NCBI GenBank assembly: GCA_002401055.1 | Contig: NVRZ01000031.1 | Coordinates: 1 to 22,005, forward strand | DNA: 22,005 bases | Direction of reading: 5' to 3' | DNA from: Bacteroidota bacterium | GTDB lineage: Bacteria > Bacteroidota > Bacteroidia > NORP154 | Shown here: positions 14,655-22,005 of the stretch, in pieces | Layout: each line of letters begins with the position of its first letter | How positions within the stretch are numbered: position 1 is the first letter of the stretch | Program-made: the position numbers and the translations under genes | Notes under the pieces: generated by a model | What the model was told of the DNA's origin: nothing | Database searches by the model: none | The model's input: the letters and a program-made list of their open reading frames with translations, nothing else

Positions 14655-16460
14655 TTATTTAATTACTTGTTTTACCGATCCACATTTTAACATTTTCGCC
14701 CCGAAATATGGGTTTTGAATTTTTTCTTCCGTGCTCAACCAATACCCTCCCTTATTATCGTCAGCCATAGGACAGTATTCCAAGTACAAAGAACGGTCTT
14801 CCTTCATAACTACGCCTAACAATTGCGATACATCTGAAAGAGCTGTGCTTAAGGTCAGAAAGATTGAGCGCTGCTCGCCAATATTAACGGATTTTGATAA
14901 TAATCTCAAATCTTTATCAAGCGACTTCAGGGCGGTCATCCAGACCTTATGGGCATCTCCCATAACCAAATTCATATCTACCCGCTTTAAAAAAAATTGA
15001 ATCGCCTTCACTTCATCTTGAATTGCAGCATTATCACCTACCAGCTTATCCTTTAACAACAAATACTGGTCCACGACCTCTCCAAGTTGCTTTCTAAATT
15101 TTGACGGAACTTTGGTCCTGTCAACAGTGACATTTGGCTTCATGACCATGTCTTTCATGCCATCTTCTTCTCCCATATCCATACCTGCATGTCCTCCCGA
15201 AGATGATTTGCCGCCAGAGGGATTCATCATGCTCTTTTTACCAGATAATTGAGCTGCCGCATCAATTTTAAAGACACCGTTACTTGCTATTTCTTCCCCT
15301 TCAACCAGGCCATCCACAATGATGTAAAAATCTCCAGCGTCTTCTCCGAGGATAACTTCGCGATAGAGAAATGAATTATGCGCCCTGTTCGGCATTTTTA
15401 CATAGACAACGGAACGCTTTCCTGTCCAAAGAACCGCTGACTTAGGAACCAAAATCACATCTTCATTCACCGATAATTTTGACTTAACAATTCCAGTGGC
15501 GAACATATCCGGTTTTAATAATCCTTTACTGTTAGGTAATTCAACCCTTACATAGGCAACCCTGGTTTTAGGATTTAAAAATGGGTCAATATATGCTACA
15601 CTCCCTTTCAGCAGTTTTCCCGGAATAGATCTTACCTCAATTGAAAGCGCATCTCCCAATTTAATCCAAGGTAAGTCATTTTCATAAGCCTCAAATAGCA
15701 ACCATACTTTGCTTAAATCTGTAATCTGAAAGAGTGTTTGTCCTTCCTTCACATGATCTCCTTCTGACACCATTCGCATCATCACATATCCGCTATAATC
15801 AGATAATATATCAACCTCCGTTTGCACCTTGCCAGATTTTTCAATGCCGGAGATTTGCTCATCGGTAAACTTCCATTGCTTTAACTTATTTCTTGCTGCA
15901 TCAACCAAAACCTGACTCGTTGATAGGCTTTTTAAAACCTCAAATAATTCCTTTTGCGCCGTGACCAATTCAGCCGAATAGATTGTGGCCAACTTCTGAC
16001 CTTTGCGAACTTTTTCTCCGGTAAAATTTACATGCAGTTTTTCTATCCTCCCAGGAAAGTGAATTACTTGAGAAAACTGTAGTCGTTCATCGGCCTTTAC
16101 TTTCCCCAACAATCGAAGTTCCTTTTCCGGGCTCTCAAGTTTTGTAATAAAAGTTTGTATTTCTGCCAGCTTCATGGCAGCATCTGACATGGGGACTTCG
16201 TCTGGCAAGGCCTCATCGCTACTCAAGCCATTATCAAGAGGAATCAAATCCATGCCACACAAAGGACAGCTACCCGGCCCATCTTGCTGGATTTGCGGAT
16301 GCATAGAACATGTCCAGAATTGAGCAGTTTCGACTTCTGACAGCTGATTAACTTCCTCAACCTTATCAGAATTACCACCGCCCAAAAACTTCCCTATTGC
16401 TATTCCAACAAATAGCACGAGAACGATTACGACCCATTTATTCTTGATTATTTTATTCAT
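14655..16460 (-). CDS. cusB: CusB-like RND efflux periplasmic adaptor with heavy-metal-binding and DUF3347 domains
   Basis: A membrane-fusion protein of 601 residues that would join the RND pump to the outer-membrane channel. N-terminal membrane anchor about 9-26; heavy-metal-binding domain about 48-75 (WTCSMHPQI...GSCPLCGMDLIPL); lipoyl/hairpin region about 135-240 (FPGRIEKLHVNFTGEKVRKG and SGYVMMRMVSEGDHVKEG); beta-barrel and membrane-proximal domains about 245-405. A flexible Met/His/Gly linker (409-441: MMNPSGG, GGHAGMDMGEEDGMKDMVM) leads to DUF3347 (about 455-595), which contains EYCPMADDNKGGYWLS and NPYFGAKMLKCG, a conserved Cys/Met pair likely to bind metal. E. coli CusB is about 400 residues, so this is a longer form with two added metal sites. 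It lies 10 nt after the TolC-like gene. Confidence 0.9.
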   Translation of the reverse strand: MNKIIKNKWVVIVLVLFVGIAIGKFLGGGNSDKVEEVNQLSEVETAQFWTCSMHPQIQQDGPGSCPLCGMDLIPLDNGLSSDEALPDEVPMSDAAMKLAEIQTFITKLESPEKELRLLGKVKADERLQFSQVIHFPGRIEKLHVNFTGEKVRKGQKLATIYSAELVTAQKELFEVLKSLSTSQVLVDAARNKLKQWKFTDEQISGIEKSGKVQTEVDILSDYSGYVMMRMVSEGDHVKEGQTLFQITDLSKVWLLFEAYENDLPWIKLGDALSIEVRSIPGKLLKGSVAYIDPFLNPKTRVAYVRVELPNSKGLLKPDMFATGIVKSKLSVNEDVILVPKSAVLWTGKRSVVYVKMPNRAHNSFLYREVILGEDAGDFYIIVDGLVEGEEIASNGVFKIDAAAQLSGKKSMMNPSGGKSSSGGHAGMDMGEEDGMKDMVMKPNVTVDRTKVPSKFRKQLGEVVDQYLLLKDKLVGDNAAIQDEVKAIQFFLKRVDMNLVMGDAHKVWMTALKSLDKDLRLLSKSVNIGEQRSIFLTLSTALSDVSQLLGVVMKEDRSLYLEYCPMADDNKGGYWLSTEEKIQNPYFGAKMLKCGSVKQVIK

Positions 16461-16470
16461 GATCCATGTT

Positions 16471-17715
16471 TTATTTTCCCAGTAAATAATTTATAAATGC
16501 AACGCTGGCATTTTTGTCGGCTCTTGCCCTGTCCAATTCAAGGGTGTATTTCAGCACTTTTCTTTCCATTCTTAGCACCTCTTCAAAATTCTCGCCATTA
16601 CCTGAATAAGATGTCAAGAGAATGCCCAATGATTTGTCCGCAAGAGCAGTCTGCTTTTCATAAAGTGAAATTCTTCGCCCAGCATCGCTATAGTCTTTGT
16701 ATCCATTTTCGAATAGAACTGTAAGTTGATTTTGCTTTTCCTTCCTCCCAAATTGAACAGATTCCATTTTTAGCATTGACTCATTAATCATTGCCTTGTA
16801 TTTTTTCCTATATAGTGGAATAGTAATTCCAACCTCTGGCAACAATAATGCATCTCGACCATTCTCGCCTTCTAAATTTGGGTTGTCACTTTTGCCTACC
16901 ACCGTATAATCTACACCTATGGAAAACTGGGGCATTCCCCTTTTCTTGGCCACTTTTTGCTGATATTCCCAGGAGGCAATTTTGAAGTCCAGCTGCTTAA
17001 TCAAGTGGTTTTGCCTTGAAATACTGTCTATCAATGCATCTTTAGGGTACAGCAAGCTATCGGTTCTAAGAACGTCAGGAATAAGAACTGCATTAGCTGT
17101 AGATGTGTTTAATAATTTGTTGAATTTTACCTCAAGCACCCACTTGCTGTCAATTAAATAATTTAGTTGATTTTCCAAGTCGTTAATCTCCATCTCCACT
17201 CTCATCTCATCCACAACCGATGACTTTCCCGTTTCAATTTTAATCAGGGCCAGTTGCTGAAAGGTTTTTAAAATTGATAAGTTCTCCCGGGTTATGGAAA
17301 TCCCTTTTTGTATAAAATAGATATTGAAATATGTAGACTTTACTTCGAAGAACAACTTTGATTTGGCCTCTTCAAAAGCCTCATATTTCACCTTAGCTAA
17401 CTGTATTGCAACGTCTTTTTGGGCATTGAGGGTTCCAAACCATGGAAACATCTGATTAATTCCAAATTTCGCCTGCTGTGGACCAACTCTCGTTTCAACG
17501 GGCAATATGAAGTATCCAAATGACAAGTTTGGGTCTGGTAGCGCACCCACTTGGGGGACTCTTTCCAAGGCCGCATTATAATCCGAGAATAAGGATTTCA
17601 GACCTAGATTGTTCTCTCCGGCTGCTTTTAAATAACCTTGAAGTTCTGTTTGTGCCTGGGCCGTTACGGTAAATGTCACCAGAACAGCTAATAGCAGCTT
17701 GAATATTACTCTCAT
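16471..17715 (-). CDS. TolC-family outer-membrane efflux channel (CusC-like)
   Basis: An outer-membrane factor of 414 residues. The signal peptide is about 1-22 (ending AQAQ). Two OEP-like halves of long alpha-helices follow, with the typical start LKSLFSDYNAALERVPQVGALPDP and the second-half region SRQNHLIKQLDFKIASWEYQQKVAKKRGMPQFSIGVDYTV, then RADKNASVAFINYLLGK at the end. Members form trimeric tunnels across the outer membrane for RND pumps. The gene starts 4 nt after the stop of the CusA-like permease and is followed after 10 nt by the adaptor, giving a permease-channel-adaptor order. The metal role follows from these neighbours. Confidence 0.9.
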   Translation of the reverse strand: MRVIFKLLLAVLVTFTVTAQAQTELQGYLKAAGENNLGLKSLFSDYNAALERVPQVGALPDPNLSFGYFILPVETRVGPQQAKFGINQMFPWFGTLNAQKDVAIQLAKVKYEAFEEAKSKLFFEVKSTYFNIYFIQKGISITRENLSILKTFQQLALIKIETGKSSVVDEMRVEMEINDLENQLNYLIDSKWVLEVKFNKLLNTSTANAVLIPDVLRTDSLLYPKDALIDSISRQNHLIKQLDFKIASWEYQQKVAKKRGMPQFSIGVDYTVVGKSDNPNLEGENGRDALLLPEVGITIPLYRKKYKAMINESMLKMESVQFGRKEKQNQLTVLFENGYKDYSDAGRRISLYEKQTALADKSLGILLTSYSGNGENFEEVLRMERKVLKYTLELDRARADKNASVAFINYLLGK

Positions 17716-17719
17716 GACT

Positions 17720-20700
17720 CTAATTATTTATCAGTTTAATTTTTCTTTCTTGCCACATGCAATAGAGCACCGGCATTATAAACATGGTCATTACCTCTAT
17801 AAGCATTCCTCCAAACAAAGGGATAGCCATGGGCCCCATAATATCGGAGCCTTTGCCTTGTGAAGTAAGTATCGGAATCAATGCAATGATGGTTGTGGCG
17901 GTTGTTAGAACGGCAGGACGAACCCTTTTGGTTGCTGCGACTAGTACTGCGGCCCTTACCTTCTCTAAGGTGTTAGGTTTCTCTTTTGCAAACAATTGGG
18001 TAAGGTAAGTACCCATTAGTACTCCATCATCAGTTGCCACACCAAAGAGGGCTATAAATCCCACCCAAACCGCAACACTTAAATTAACGGTGTGTATCTG
18101 GAATAAATCCCGAATGTTAATCCCTCCGACAGAGAAATCTAAGAATCCTGGTTGGCTGTATAACCAAAGCATGATAAATCCGCCTGAGAAGGCAACAATT
18201 AACCCGCTAAAAATCATAGTAGTTGTAGCCACGGACTTAAATTGGAAATATAATATCAAGAAGATGACTAACAATGAAATGGGGACTACGATCATCAATC
18301 GCTTTGTGGCTCTTACCTGATTTTCATAATTGCCCGTAAAACGATAGCTAACGCCCGCAGGCAATACAAACTCACCAGATTCTATCCTCTTTTTGAATAA
18401 GGCCTGAGCATCCTCTACCACATCAACTTCAGCAAAACCAGACTTTTTATCGAAAATCACATAACTGACCAAAAAAGTATCTTCACTTTTAATAACCTGA
18501 GGTCCTCTTACATACTGGAAATCAACCAATTCTTCAAGGGGAATTTGTGCACCTGAAGGAGTCGGAATCAGTACCCTTTTCAAATCTTCCGGGTTATCCC
18601 TGTATTCTCTGGAATATCGAACTCGGACAGGAAATCGCTCGCGACCTTCGACAGTTGTGGTCAATTGCATTCCGCCAATTGCTACGCCAATCACTGTCTG
18701 CAAACTTTCAATCGTTAAACCGTATCTAGCAATCGCCTCTCTATCGATTTTAATTTCTAAATACGGTTTCCCAACAACCCTATCTGCGAATACCGCTGAT
18801 GATTCCACACTTGGAACTTGTTTTAAAAGTGCCTCTATATCATAACCTACCTTCTCTATTGTTTCAAGGTCAGGCCCATACACCTTTATTCCCATAGGTG
18901 CACGCATGCCAGTTGCCAACATCACCAATCTAGTTTCAATAGGCTGTAATTTTGGGGCAGAAGTTAATCCGGGAATTTTTGCATGTGCTAATATGTCTTT
19001 CCAAATATCATCTGGGGTTTGTATCTTTTCTCTCCACTGGCGGAAGTACCCCCCATCTTTATCCTCTATTAATTCTTTAGTTGCGATAGGCCGAAATGCA
19101 TCTTCCGCATATTTGTATGTTGACCCATCTTTTAATACAAAGGCATTCGCATCGTTTACTTTGAAACGTATTTTATGCCCATCTTCATTCACTTTATACT
19201 CTGGTAGATAGTTGATTACATTTTCATACATGGAGACTGGCGCAGGATCCAAGGCGGAGTTGACACGCCCCCATTTGCCAACTGTTACATCAACTTCGGG
19301 TATCGCGTTCAGGTTTCTATCTAGCTTGCGGATAACATCAATGTTTTCTTCTACTCCCGAGTGAGGCATGGTTGTGGGCATGAGCAAAAACGAGCCCTCG
19401 TTAAGGGTTGGCATAAATTCTTTTCCAATTCCAGGAAACAGTGAATCACTTAAATAAACCCACGCATCAGATTTTTCAATTTTCCAATTTACCACATGAG
19501 CAGTTTTTTTTACCAGAGTAAAAACAGAATCAAATCCGACCCAGGAAAGCGCTCCAAAGAGAATAATAAATAGTGGCGCGGTCAAAAATTTCAACTTGTT
19601 TTCTAAACACCAAGTCAGCAATTGCCGATAGTATTTAACTATGAGCATCAATAGACTGAGAATTATACCAACTGTCGCCACTACAAAAATCAGATTTGCA
19701 AAAAAGCTGTTTTGAGCTCCCAGAGGCATCCAAACCGAGGCGATAAAATAGGTTATCACAAATAGCGTGATAACAATATTTATAATGTTGACATATCTTC
19801 GTTTATCCTCAGGCCACCTATACTCCAACAGGTTGTTTATCCCAAAAAGAACCAACGTAATGGACAGCCAACTTCCAAAACTCACAGCTAGAATTAGTCC
19901 TAAAATTATAAGAAGTGCGTTCCATAGTTTGCTCATTTTCCCCTTATCAAAACGAATTGAAAAAACTATGTGTGCAAAAGTTGGGATGAATAACAATCCA
20001 ATAAACAATGCCGCAAGCATGGCAAATGTTTTAGTGAAGGCCAAAGGAGTAAAGAGCTTACCTTCCGCTGCTTGCATGGCAAAAATTGGCAGGAAACTTA
20101 TGATGGTGGTAAACAATGCCGTTACCACCGCCGAGGCAACTTCTGAGACGCCTTCGTAAATTACTTGAGTTAACTCCTTACCCCGTTTACCTACATTCTT
20201 AGGTAGTTCCAAATGTTGGATTATATTTTCAGTAAATACGACGCCTACATCCACCATCACTCCAATGGCAATGGCGATACCTGAAAGCGCGACAATATTA
20301 GCATCAACACCAAATTGCCGCATCATAATAAAGGTGATAAGCACGCCCAGGGGTAGAAGGCTCGAAATTAGAATAGACGCCCTTAAGTTTAAGACCAAAA
20401 CAATTACTACCAACAGCGCAATTAGCATTTCTAAGGTGAGTGCTTCTTCTAGTGTGCCAAGTGTCTCTTTTATCAGCCCTGACCGATCGTAAAAAGGTAC
20501 AATCGTGACCCTAGAGATACTACCGTCGGCCAGTGTTTTGCTCGGGAGTCCCGCTTCTATTTCATGTATTTTTTCTTTTACCCTATCAATTACCTGCAAA
20601 GGGTTGGCACCATAACGCGCAACAACCACTCCTCCAACAGCTTCCGCGCCTCCTTTATCAAGCCCTCCCCTGCGGGTTGCAGGGCCAAAAACTACCTTGG

Positions 20701-21538
20701 CAACATCTTTTATCCTTATTGGTACATTGTCATTGGATATAATTACGCTTTCCTCTAAATCTTCCAGGCTTTCTATATAGCCTAAGCCCCTTACTAGATA
20801 TTCTACTTTATTATACTCGATGGTCCTTGCCCCGATATCAAGATTGCTTTTTTGTACGGCTTGCATTATTTGCGCTACCGTTACATTGTGGGCCTTCATG
20901 GCGCTGGGGTCAATGTCAACCTGGTATTCCTTTACAAATCCACCGATGGTACCGACTTCTGATACCCCTTTTACGGCTGTTAGCGCATAACTCACCTGAA
21001 AATCTTGAATAGCTCTTAATTCCTGCGGGTCCCAGCCTCCCGCGGGATTGCCATCTTTATCGCGACCCTCCAGCGTGTACCAATATACTTGTCCCAGGGC
21101 TGTGGCATCGGGCCCAAGTGCAGGGGTAACCTCTTTTGGAAGCAATCCACTTGATAGGGAGTTCAATTTTTCTAATACTCTTGTCCTACTCCAGTAAAAC
21201 TCTACACCGTCTTCAAAAATCAAATAGATACTGGAGAGCCCAAATATGGAGTTACTACGAATGGTTTTTACTCCTGGAATACCCAGAAGTGCGGTGGTAA
21301 GCGGGTAGCTTATTTGATCCTCAATGTCTTGGGGTGATCGACCGGGCCACTCGGTATACACAATTTGTTGATTCTCGCCAATATCAGGGATTGCATCAAC
21401 AGGTACAGGATCTCTGGGAATAAGCCCCGTCTCCCAATTAAACGGAGCCGTGGATATTCCCCACATGATCAACCCACCTAACAAAAGTAAGGTGATCAGT
21501 TTATTTTCGAGAAAGTATTTAATTACAGAATTAAGCAT
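17720..21538 (-). CDS. cusA: CusA/CzcA-family heavy-metal RND efflux permease
   Basis: An inner-membrane proton-driven metal exporter of 1272 residues. HME-RND landmarks: PVDAIPDIGENQQIVYTEWPGRSPQDIEDQISYPL (47-80), a TM4 with Asp430 in IAIGVMVDVGVVFTENI (proton relay), and GKEFMPTLNEGSFLLMPTTMP. Met720 (LLMPTT) and Met873 (RLVMLATGM) align with two of the three substrate methionines of E. coli CusA (Met573, Met672); I see no clear match to Met623. This favours Cu(I)/Ag(I) over divalent cations. The protein is about 230 residues longer than E. coli CusA: an insertion between TM6 and the second half (about 530-640) has about four extra hydrophobic segments, and a periplasmic insertion lies near 775-835. 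Such long forms are known in Bacteroidota. The first gene of the permease-channel-adaptor run. Confidence 0.93.
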   Translation of the reverse strand: MLNSVIKYFLENKLITLLLLGGLIMWGISTAPFNWETGLIPRDPVPVDAIPDIGENQQIVYTEWPGRSPQDIEDQISYPLTTALLGIPGVKTIRSNSIFGLSSIYLIFEDGVEFYWSRTRVLEKLNSLSSGLLPKEVTPALGPDATALGQVYWYTLEGRDKDGNPAGGWDPQELRAIQDFQVSYALTAVKGVSEVGTIGGFVKEYQVDIDPSAMKAHNVTVAQIMQAVQKSNLDIGARTIEYNKVEYLVRGLGYIESLEDLEESVIISNDNVPIRIKDVAKVVFGPATRRGGLDKGGAEAVGGVVVARYGANPLQVIDRVKEKIHEIEAGLPSKTLADGSISRVTIVPFYDRSGLIKETLGTLEEALTLEMLIALLVVIVLVLNLRASILISSLLPLGVLITFIMMRQFGVDANIVALSGIAIAIGVMVDVGVVFTENIIQHLELPKNVGKRGKELTQVIYEGVSEVASAVVTALFTTIISFLPIFAMQAAEGKLFTPLAFTKTFAMLAALFIGLLFIPTFAHIVFSIRFDKGKMSKLWNALLIILGLILAVSFGSWLSITLVLFGINNLLEYRWPEDKRRYVNIINIVITLFVITYFIASVWMPLGAQNSFFANLIFVVATVGIILSLLMLIVKYYRQLLTWCLENKLKFLTAPLFIILFGALSWVGFDSVFTLVKKTAHVVNWKIEKSDAWVYLSDSLFPGIGKEFMPTLNEGSFLLMPTTMPHSGVEENIDVIRKLDRNLNAIPEVDVTVGKWGRVNSALDPAPVSMYENVINYLPEYKVNEDGHKIRFKVNDANAFVLKDGSTYKYAEDAFRPIATKELIEDKDGGYFRQWREKIQTPDDIWKDILAHAKIPGLTSAPKLQPIETRLVMLATGMRAPMGIKVYGPDLETIEKVGYDIEALLKQVPSVESSAVFADRVVGKPYLEIKIDREAIARYGLTIESLQTVIGVAIGGMQLTTTVEGRERFPVRVRYSREYRDNPEDLKRVLIPTPSGAQIPLEELVDFQYVRGPQVIKSEDTFLVSYVIFDKKSGFAEVDVVEDAQALFKKRIESGEFVLPAGVSYRFTGNYENQVRATKRLMIVVPISLLVIFLILYFQFKSVATTTMIFSGLIVAFSGGFIMLWLYSQPGFLDFSVGGINIRDLFQIHTVNLSVAVWVGFIALFGVATDDGVLMGTYLTQLFAKEKPNTLEKVRAAVLVAATKRVRPAVLTTATTIIALIPILTSQGKGSDIMGPMAIPLFGGMLIEVMTMFIMPVLYCMWQERKIKLINN

Positions 21539-21639
21539 AACATATTTTTAATTGAATTAACATCAGGGCCTATCAAGAGGCCGTATAATGTCAATACCAC
21601 AGTTGTGTAAAGCAGCTGGGTAAAACTAAAATATGTTAT
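21537..21639 (-). promoter_or_regulatory. Leader between HYC_CC_PP gene and cusA-like gene with 12-bp inverted repeat
   Basis: ATAACATATTTT (21537-21548) and AAAATATGTTAT (21628-21639) are a perfect 12-bp inverted repeat enclosing the whole 104-bp gap. In the minus-strand transcript the second arm contains the first two bases of the cusA-like start codon and the A-rich stretch before it, so pairing would hide the start. A smaller stem, GGCCT-ATCAAG-AGGCC (21567-21582), lies inside. No TAnnTTTG promoter was recognised. A structured leader is possible but the arms are AT-rich. Confidence 0.35.
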
Positions 21640-21642
21640 AAG

Positions 21643-22005
21643 TCAAACAAGAAAAGACTGGATCAGGACACGAATGTCTCTATCCAGTATGGGCGGTTTG
21701 TAGTTTAGATAATCCACCAACAACTTTGCATCCAAACTAAGCAAGTCATTGAAAGCAGTGTACTGTAGCGACGCAGGCATTTGATTTGATACAGGAATTT
21801 GCCCAATTGCCGGTGGGGCATAATCCTCTACAAGTTGAAAATATTCGGATTTATTATCACAACAGCCATCAGGCATTTCACTATCGCCACAAGCGCAACT
21901 TCCTTCATAGAAAATAGTTGTGCTAGCTAAAGTTCCACCGCAATAATGCTTATTAACTACAACCCCTGTCGCTGGCAAGAGAAACAGTAGAGATAAAAAC
22001 ACGAT
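21643..22005 (-). CDS. HYC_CC_PP family protein, 5' end cut by the window
   Basis: Partial gene; the frame is open to the window edge and the first in-window start-like codon is only a GTG at 22002, so the true start lies outside. The visible part begins in the signal/membrane segment (VFLSLLFLLPATGVVV), then NKHYCGGTLAS (HYC motif), CACGDS, DGCCDN (CC motif) and a C terminus NYKPPILDRDIRVLIQSFLV (PP motif), the three marks that name the family. These are small Bacteroidota exported proteins often found beside copper/silver efflux genes; their biochemical role is not established. It lies 104 bp upstream of the cusA-like gene on the same strand and may be co-transcribed with it. Confidence 0.85.
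   Translation of the reverse strand: MVFLSLLFLLPATGVVVNKHYCGGTLASTTIFYEGSCACGDSEMPDGCCDNKSEYFQLVEDYAPPAIGQIPVSNQMPASLQYTAFNDLLSLDAKLLVDYLNYKPPILDRDIRVLIQSFLV

Noticed and set aside
19767..20159. Plus-strand frame of 130 codons inside the cusA-like gene
   Set aside because: Antisense to a strongly conserved part of the RND permease, with no recognisable features of its own.

Overview
The window comes from a member of the Bacteroidota, most likely a free-living Flavobacteriia/Cytophagia-type bacterium. Six secreted proteins end in type IX secretion (T9SS) C-terminal sorting domains, two of them with a SprB-type repeat in front. The two best promoters fit the Bacteroidota consensus (TTTG, about 19 nt, TAnnTTTG), start codons lack a Shine-Dalgarno but sit in A-rich context, and HYC_CC_PP family proteins are present. 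Nearly all genes lie on the minus strand.

Layout in transcription order (high to low coordinates). (1) 22005-12240, a copper/silver-type resistance and efflux cluster: a partial HYC_CC_PP protein, a large CusA/CzcA RND permease, a TolC-like outer-membrane factor, a CusB-like adaptor with an N-terminal heavy-metal-binding domain and a C-terminal DUF3347, a periplasmic HMA protein, a His-rich relative of the HYC_CC_PP family, a SAM methyltransferase translationally coupled to a His-tailed PepSY-like protein, and a lipoprotein with a heavy-metal-binding domain. (2) 12157-7122, four closely spaced T9SS-exported proteins: an M43 metalloprotease, an LVIVD/choice-of-anchor B protein, and two related Reelin-like/choice-of-anchor V proteins. 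(3) 7114-5347, an operon of an exported HMA-thioredoxin fusion and a predicted outer-membrane beta-barrel with an N-terminal CPAC motif. (4) 5333-3827, an ArsR/SmtB repressor, a MerT-MerP fusion, a 12-cysteine GDCCVxC protein and a small ORF of 49 residues. (5) 3650-99, two convergent T9SS proteins, a beta-propeller protein (minus) and an esterase-like alpha/beta hydrolase (plus), sharing a related C-terminal SprB plus sorting-domain cassette.

The main regulatory observation is a 20-bp dyad (GTTTAAG-N6-CTTAAAC) found almost identically ahead of both blocks 3 and 4, overlapping the -33 element at the same distance from a TATATTTG -7 element. This predicts that the ArsR protein represses its own merTP operon and also the HMA-thioredoxin/barrel operon, making them one metal-responsive regulon. 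No mercuric reductase (merA) or lyase (merB) is in the window, so the import module is paired with a redox-active, metal-binding envelope module rather than with the classical detoxifying enzyme. The cus-like block would export monovalent metal from the periplasm or cytoplasm; its regulator is not visible here. No rRNA, tRNA, CRISPR array or insertion sequence was seen. With the small ORF counted, no gap between genes exceeds about 180 bases.
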